Origin: Archegozetes longisetosus
Taxonomy: Eukaryota; Arthropoda; Arachnida; Sarcoptiformes; Trhypochthoniidae
Direction of reading: 5' to 3'
DNA: 64,000 nucleotides
Assembly (NCBI GenBank): GCA_018873245.2
Contig: JAEMBT020000009.1
Span: 6,425,180-6,489,179 of the forward strand
Within the stretch, counting starts at the first letter, position 1; each line of letters opens with the position of its first letter. Position numbers and translations under genes: made by a program. Below the pieces are notes generated by a model that did no database searches, was not told the origin of the DNA, and was given only the letters and a program-made list of their open reading frames with translations. Shown here in pieces: positions 57,806-64,000 of this stretch.

Positions 57806-60400
57806 TGGTCTAGAAATTGCTATGAAATCAGTACTAAGTTTTTAGAGTTAAAATTTATAATTGAAGATATAAATTTCCAGGGGAATGAGATTCTATTTCG
57901 GCTGATCTGAATATATATCTACTCCGGATCAAGGTCAGGGCTCATTTACTTAATATTAAAATTTTTAAAATATTGATATACAAAAGTTTTCTATTGAAAT
58001 TAAGACTTATTTTCAGTGTGACGGAGGAGTATTATACTCATTTTTGCACATGATATGTTTGGGCTAAAAGAATGCCTTTATTGCAATCAGAGAACTGCAT
58101 AAGTGATTTAGCGTCAAAATTTGCTTTATTTAGCTCTCATGTAGCACGTAACAATATTGAAAATTCTTGAAAAACAGCTCCATTTAAACTTTCATTTCTA
58201 GCGAATGTTGAAAAATACATATTTTTGGAAATCTAGTTCAAAAATCCTTTAGAATTTTCTGAATGTCAAGTTTTGATAATGAATAGCTTTTTAAAATCGG
58301 GTTCCGGATTAGTTGTTAGTATTTGTTACTTTCTGTTAATATTTAGTATTGAAATTTTCTTTTGAATTTGTTTTCTTTTTATATGAGCACGAATTTGAGT
58401 TCGATATGTACAAAAAATAACTCATATTTTGATGCTTTGAATTATTCATCTTCCAAGAAAAATTTGGTGCTGAAACGATAGATTTAGAAATATTTTAGGT
58501 TTATTTAGTTATTCAAATTCAATAAGACGATGAGTAAGCCGGGTACGAATTTGGCCATCCTCGAAATTTCGATACTTATTAACTCAGAATAAGGTTTAAG
58601 GTCTACTGTGTTAAACTATTTAATCTTCTAAAAGAATATTTGATGATTTAAATAAATCTTTTTCATTTCTATAGTTTTTCATGACTTTTTCTTTTATCGA
58701 TTAAGCTTTTAGGCAGGATTTAGCTTTCAACATCATCGATGACATAATAGTTATTTTTTAAACGTTGTTGACTAAAAACATTTAAACTTTTTAATAGAAT
58801 TTCAAGTTTCTAATAATAAATGACATTCTTTAGAAGTTAAATTCTTGATCTTTTTCCAAAAATGATTGCTTCTATTTTAAAATTGTAAGTTATAACTTAA
58901 TTATAATTCAATGAAATAGTTTAGAGTTAATGAAGATATGAAACTCAAACCATAATTCTTTTCTTGATTCCTCTTTCCCTTTATTTCATATAAAAATTCT
59001 GGGAACTGTATTGTTAATTTATTAGATTTTTAGTCAAATCAAAATTCAAAAACCTAATGGTGTGAACCTAATGATAGGCTAAGCTCAATCTCTAGCTTAA
59101 GAGTAGCTAATTCCCTTCGCTATTCATATATAACAGCGGTTTTAACTTCAAAATGATTTGAGTTGCTTATTATAGATGTTATAATAGGAATTATTAATTA
59201 TAATATTCAAATTTTCTAAGAAATGATATTATTTATATTAAGATTTCAAATGGTGGATCGTTACCCAAAAGAGGATCGCGAAAAGCTTCTAATGGACTGC
59301 GAAATTGGTTTAAGAGCTGTTCGGAATTGAGTCGCAGTACAAATTTTTTGATGAGCACTTTTATGACTTTAAAAACTTAAAATTATCGAAAGTGTTTAAA
59401 ATATTGCAAATTTTAATCCAGAGAACTGTAAACCTAAAACATTATTATATAAAATTTGCTATTTTTCTTCTATTTATACTAAAATTCATTTTTAATCATG
59501 TAAACTAGAACAGGTATAATAAAAATAGATTACTCATTAAATGCACAAGTTTAATAACAAGACTTTATGCTTTGCTTTGACCACTCTTTTTATAATAATC
59601 TTTTAAATGAACTAACATTTACTCGTCATTTTGGTTGAAAGTTTTGTCAAAACAATTAAATTCACGAATAGTTTGCCACGTATACAGTATTTTTATTTCT
59701 CAAAGTCAGTACAATTAATTCTATTCAGTAGCATCATAAACTTCAAATTACATTAATTATAAAAACCAAAATTGCATTAAAAGAATGGAAATTAAACTTA
59801 AACTACAAAGTATGAAGAAAATTCTAAATGTAAATTGAATCAAAGCTTCTCAAGCCCTCTGAGTACCAAATTAAAAAATACAAATAAGAATAAAGTAATA
59901 AAGTGAAGATTTCAAATAACTAATAAGTAATGATAATAATGTATTTGAAGTTAAAAGAAATAAACAAAGATTTACTCAACAGTGAGTGAAATAAATGTTA
60001 AAAATTTGATTATTTAAGACAAAAATATTCAAAAAGGTATTGTTCTAGAATCAAATGAATGTAATGAAGCCTTTATTGCTACTGAAGCAAGATGAGAAAA
60101 ATTTATTATAGTCAAAAAGTCATGAAAATTCTATTAATAAAATGAATAATGTTATTATTGACTAAAATTGAGAATATAATACATTAAGTGAACAAATAAG
60201 TTATTTTGGTGGATTACATATTCAACGTAAAATGCAAGAGACTAAAGATTATTGGACAAAAAATTATGTAATACTAGTATACACAGAATTAACAAAACAC
60301 ATAAACAAAATGCACTCTTTAACCGAAAGGTAGTTTTTTCAAACTGTAAGTTTTGTCATTTCCTTTTTTATTATTGGATAGGTATTGGATAAGTATAAAA
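57806..60400. repeat. 5' flank of GPCR copy E, duplicate of 8,510-11,150
   Basis: Upstream DNA of copy E, colinear with the orphan flank at 8.5-11.1 kb (except the MITE present only there). A segment reading ttacccaaaagaggatcgcg (59,263; also at 10,379) resembles subterminal DNA of widespread hAT repeats and predates the duplication. No exon supported. Confidence 0.65.
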
Positions 60401-60948
60401 TCGGACAAAAAAATATATGTTAAATAATACTTTTTCGCGCCTTACATACTTAGGGATCACTTTAATATTTACGTAATCAACATTTTGAAAACTTTTATGA
60501 ACTTTAGTTCATGTCTGAATTAAGGTAAAACAAAATAACGAACTTTTGCATTAATCCTTTTACTGACAGAATTCATAAATTATTTATTTTGCATTCAACT
60601 TTTCTCAATTATTGATTTCATGAATTTAAGTTAATTATATCAAATTTTAATACAAACTATAACCACTTATAGAGATTTAAAGATAAGTTTCGCATTTTAT
60701 GACTCATTATTAGAAATAAAACTTATTGAAATAATATAACAAAATTATTTATGCAGTCTTTCCCTTACTTGGTTTAATTCTCATTCCTTTTATTGTTCCT
60801 TAAGCACTCATTTTGATATGAGCATGAAATAAAGAGAAAGAGGCTGTTATTATCATTATTTCATACAATACACAAAATAATGCAATTAATAAAGATATAA
60901 GTTTTATTTACAACACTATTAAATAAATATAACTATAAGTATAAATAT
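60401..60948. other. Non-coding spacer
   Basis: No gene seen. 60,877-60,912 (aataatgcaattaataaag...) recurs in direct orientation at 61,348-61,380, just beyond the mariner relic. Confidence 0.45.
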
Positions 60949-60950
60949 AT

Positions 60951-61330
60951 TAGGTTGAGGAAAAAGTTTTGTCATAAATCTAAGAGTAATTTTTCAATCT
61001 AATTTTTGACACTTTATCTATTCTTAACAAATCTTTTCAAATTATAAACTTCAAACACAGGTATTGAACTCTGGTGATTGAAACTACTCCTGGTGATTCC
61101 TAGACATGTCTTCAAACAAAGAGCACATCCGCCACTGTTTGCTCTATGAGTTCGACCTCAAGAAAACCGTAGCCGGAGCTCACGAAAACATCACTCGTAT
61201 ATATCCAGAAGCATAGAGACTCATCGTTTCTGAATATGCACAGTGATGTTTTGCTCCTTAGCACTCATATAGTTTGGCAGATGTACTATTGTTTTGTCAG
61301 AGAAATAATTTCAATCACCAGATTAATTGT
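60951..61330 (+). mobile_element. Mariner relic, partly inverted-duplicated
   Basis: The left part starts ttaggttgaggaaaaagttt, like a mariner terminal repeat after TA. From the ATG at 61,106 the plus strand reads MSSNKEHIRHCLLYEFDLKK, then a diverged stretch ending IYPEA and a stop; this is the N-terminal start of mariner transposases. The following 61,220-61,325 is an inverted, diverged second copy of the same start (for example cgaaaacatcact paired with agtgatgtttt, and ctggtgattgaaa paired with tttcaatcaccag). No catalytic domain remains. Confidence 0.78.
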
Positions 61331-61514
61331 TTCATTACAATAAACTGAATAATGCAATTAATAAATATAAGTTTTATCAGAACAATAGATAAACAAACTA
61401 TCAATAATAAAATATATTTTGTAATGTTTCAGGAAGAGTTGAAGGAAACATGCCACTCGGATTGAATCCAATTTTTTATTGTGTTTGAAATATGCATATG
61501 TTAAGAAAATTGTT

Positions 61515-63971
61515 TTATTCATTTTGTTCAATGGTATCCAGTATTTCAGTGTAAACGTTTGGTTCCATTGTATCGGTATAATATACACCTAATGCATATT
61601 CACGGTAATCAACATCTTCGTAAACATTTACTATATGGTGTGTATCTATCCACTCATTTTGTTCATCAATTTTTGATGAATTTAAATTATTATGTTTTGG
61701 AGAAAATCTCAGGTAAATAATTGTTGCAATTAATACAATTACAAATAGCAGTAATATGCTTATTATAATTATAAAAGTAAAGCTTGCTGTGTTTTCTTGC
61801 AATAACGGAATATTTGATTTAGTTGAGTTTGCAATTTGGTTGATGGTTCCAAACTATAATGATAAAAAAACTAAATTTTAGAAGTAATTTGGTTAATAGG
61901 TAAATGAATTATTTAGTTTCATACATATTCCTCACAATTTTCGCTTAAGTTATAAGCTTTGATATCAGGACATAGACAGCGATACGTATTAAAGTTTATC
62001 GGAAGACAGAGGTGTGTACAATTAGTATTTTTGCACACATTTTTAGCGTTAGGTTGACGTGAAGGATGTATTATTTTAAAAACCCCATAAAAATTTTCAT
62101 GTAATGCAAACTCAGAAGAATCTTCGCCAATAGTATTAATTCTGTGCATGATATTTGAACCAAATACAGACCAATAAAGGAATCCATTGTATAAATCGAT
62201 TTTTTCAACGTAATCACGCAATGAATAAATATGTTTCCTATCATTTCCATTATAATCAATTGAATACAATTGCTTAAGATAATCGTCTTTCCAATAAATT
62301 CTTTTAATAATGTAATCGATTGCCATAGAACCGGGTCTAATTATATTTTCATTAACTAATAATGTTTTGTTACTTCCATCATACTTTGCTTTATAAATAT
62401 ATCCTCTATAATTAATACCTTGAAAGCCATTTTCACTCCATATAATGAATAGATCAATAGGATTCAAACATATAGATCTCAGAGAACTACCCATTGGTAT
62501 TTCGAAAATTAAATAAAAAATATTAGGTTTCTCTAATGTTGACATGATTATGTGATCTCTACCGCGATCGTTATGGTTAAAATATAAATAATTATAGACC
62601 CAATCATAAGCTAAGGTCAAAAGGGTACTTTTATCAATTGATTCATTGGCTACCCTCGATTTGTGATCATTTTTGTCTGAAACTAATATATTTAATCCAT
62701 TATGATGAATGTAAGTTATGATATTGTCCTTAAAAGCGTAATCAATATCAATAGCAAATTTTTCTGTATTGCTTATTGTATATAAAGACTTAGAATCTAG
62801 ATTTAAATTTACATTGTTGCTAATTTCTACAATTCTTATCTCTTGAATCCTCTCGTCTTTCACTGCAAATACTACGTATGGAATTCCAGTAGAGTTAATC
62901 TGCGACAATAATTGAATGAATAGAATTATTTATCAACTTTTGCATAATATATATCTTACAGTTTGACATATTTCTCCGGGAAGCAAATATCGGTCTAGAG
63001 GACATACACATTTAAAATTAAATCATTTGGTAAACATAAATGAGTACAATTGGAATCAATGCATTTATTTTTTCCATTTGGTTGACGTGAAGAATCAATA
63101 ATTTTAACTGTATCATAATAAATAGCATTATTATTGTTTGTAACGTTATGTATAGTGTTGTCTCTTAACTTGTACTTATCCATAATGACACCATCAATAC
63201 TTATTTTCATAAATTCATGACTTTTGGAATTATAGACATATAAATTTCTATCATAAAGATCTAAGGATTTACCATCATTATTAATACTGAATTCATCAAT
63301 TTTAATTTGGTAGATTAATTTCCTGTCATTTCCATTAAAATCAATTGATGATAACTGCAGTAATGAATGGTCCATAAAATAAATTCTTTTAGTTTCAAAA
63401 TCAATAACGATGGAAAAGGGTCTAGATAAACCCCTATCAATTAATAATTTTTGATGAGATCCATCTTGGTTTGCTCGAATTATTGCAGGACTTGGTGGAC
63501 CTTTACTCCAAATAATAAATGATTCCAATGGATTTATAACAATATCATCAAATGTCTCATTATATACAATAATAGCATGCATTCTCTTATTCGAAATTTT
63601 CATAACGTGTATATCATTATAATAATTGAAGTAAATCAGTTTATGAATCCAATCGATTGCTATGTTATTTCTAAAAATACTCCCCGATGTAAAAAGTTTT
63701 CTTCTTTCAAATTAATGGGTGACATATAAAAATTGGGTTCATTTTTTAAACTTTTATAAATGATCAAATTTTCATTTATGCTATAGTCCATTCCTTGTGA
63801 CCCATCGTTTTCATTAAATAAAGTAATGTTATGAAGTTTAAAAGTATTGTTTGATTCAAGTATTGAGGAATATATGCGACCATAGTGGGAAAACACAAAG
63901 ACTGAACATTCGCTTAGCACCACATTTAAAGCGAGACAATTAATAGTGAAGATCAGTACTAAGAAACTCAT
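61515..63971 (-). CDS. LRP-like receptor with two YWTD propellers and EGF modules
   Basis: Single-pass membrane protein. Exons on the minus strand: 63,971-62,960, 62,899-61,925 and 61,853-61,515, with 60- and 71-bp GT-AG introns. It starts with a signal peptide (MSFLVLIFTINCLALNVVLS). Each half holds YWTD-type repeats (RIYFMDHSLLQLSSIDFNGN; RIYWKDDYLKQLYSIDYNGN; FLYWSVFGS), then SRQPNGKNKC or SRQPNAKNVC and an EGF-like module (NCTHLCLP ... CVCP/CLCP). A TM helix follows (SFTFIIIISILLLFVIVLIA), then a tail of about 65 aa with several tyrosines (VYEDVDY, PNVYTEI) but no NPxY. There are no LDL-A ligand-binding repeats, unlike classical LDL receptors. Two apparent frameshifts, at about 63,695 and 63,015, both in homopolymers, interrupt the first half, so either sequencing errors or early decay. 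Likely role: extracellular ligand binding or adhesion; not determinable. Confidence 0.8.
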
Positions 63972-64000
63972 TGTTTATTCTTATATAATAAATTATTAAT

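Overview
This is eukaryotic, AT-rich, intron-bearing nuclear DNA, almost certainly from an arthropod. The evidence is a rhodopsin-family receptor cluster, a gustatory-receptor-like cluster, an NRF-6-like multipass acyltransferase gene, a YWTD-propeller/EGF receptor gene, short GT-AG introns (several of 54-71 bp), a TTAGG telomere-type repeat, and dense Tc1/mariner, hAT, MULE and piggyBac-like DNA transposons. A mite or other chelicerate would fit, but I cannot fix the species by reading. There are no bacterial features, tRNAs, rRNAs or CRISPR arrays that I can support.

Receptor cluster (1-33,660 and 51,900-60,400). Five copies of one three-exon class A GPCR gene are present. Copy A (only its first exon, cut by the left edge), B (3,110-6,597) and E (53,294-56,840) are open. 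C (17,879-20,125) and D (29,702-33,656, inverted) are pseudogenes. Long 5' and 3' flanks were copied with the genes, so the copies act as empty-site controls that date the transposon insertions. Copy B has a (TTAGG)6 block and a hAT element in its introns. Copy E has a 533-bp palindromic TA-flanked element in intron 1 and an 894-bp hAT element just upstream.

Transposon-rich interludes. 11,631-14,240 is a degenerate repetitive-family gene with an RNase H-like core, split by a 1,022-bp Tc1 element with TA duplications. 21-29 kb holds a MITE, a perfect 39-bp hairpin, a hAT copy with 8-bp duplications, a Tc1 fragment, a 46-bp-arm hairpin and a CG-rich foldback element of 337 bp with 9-bp duplications. 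39.5-42.6 kb holds a MULE with an intact transposase (2,591 bp, 9-bp duplication), nested in a second foldback element (8-bp duplication).

Host genes between and after these. 34,875-39,259 (+) is an NRF-6/acyltransferase-3 family gene of at least seven exons with one probable frameshift and one unresolved stretch. 44.6-48.4 kb is a tandem trio of gustatory-receptor-like genes. The middle one is full length but carries a single in-frame TGA; the others are relics. 61,515-63,971 (-) is a secreted/membrane LRP-like protein with two YWTD propellers, each followed by an EGF module, then a TM segment and a short tail.

The genes do not form one pathway. The picture is of fast birth and death of sensory or signalling genes in a region repeatedly rearranged by transposons. 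I found no convincing new multi-gene system. The most novel material is the foldback-MULE family, the nested insertion, the dated insertions within receptor paralogues and the single-stop chemoreceptor.
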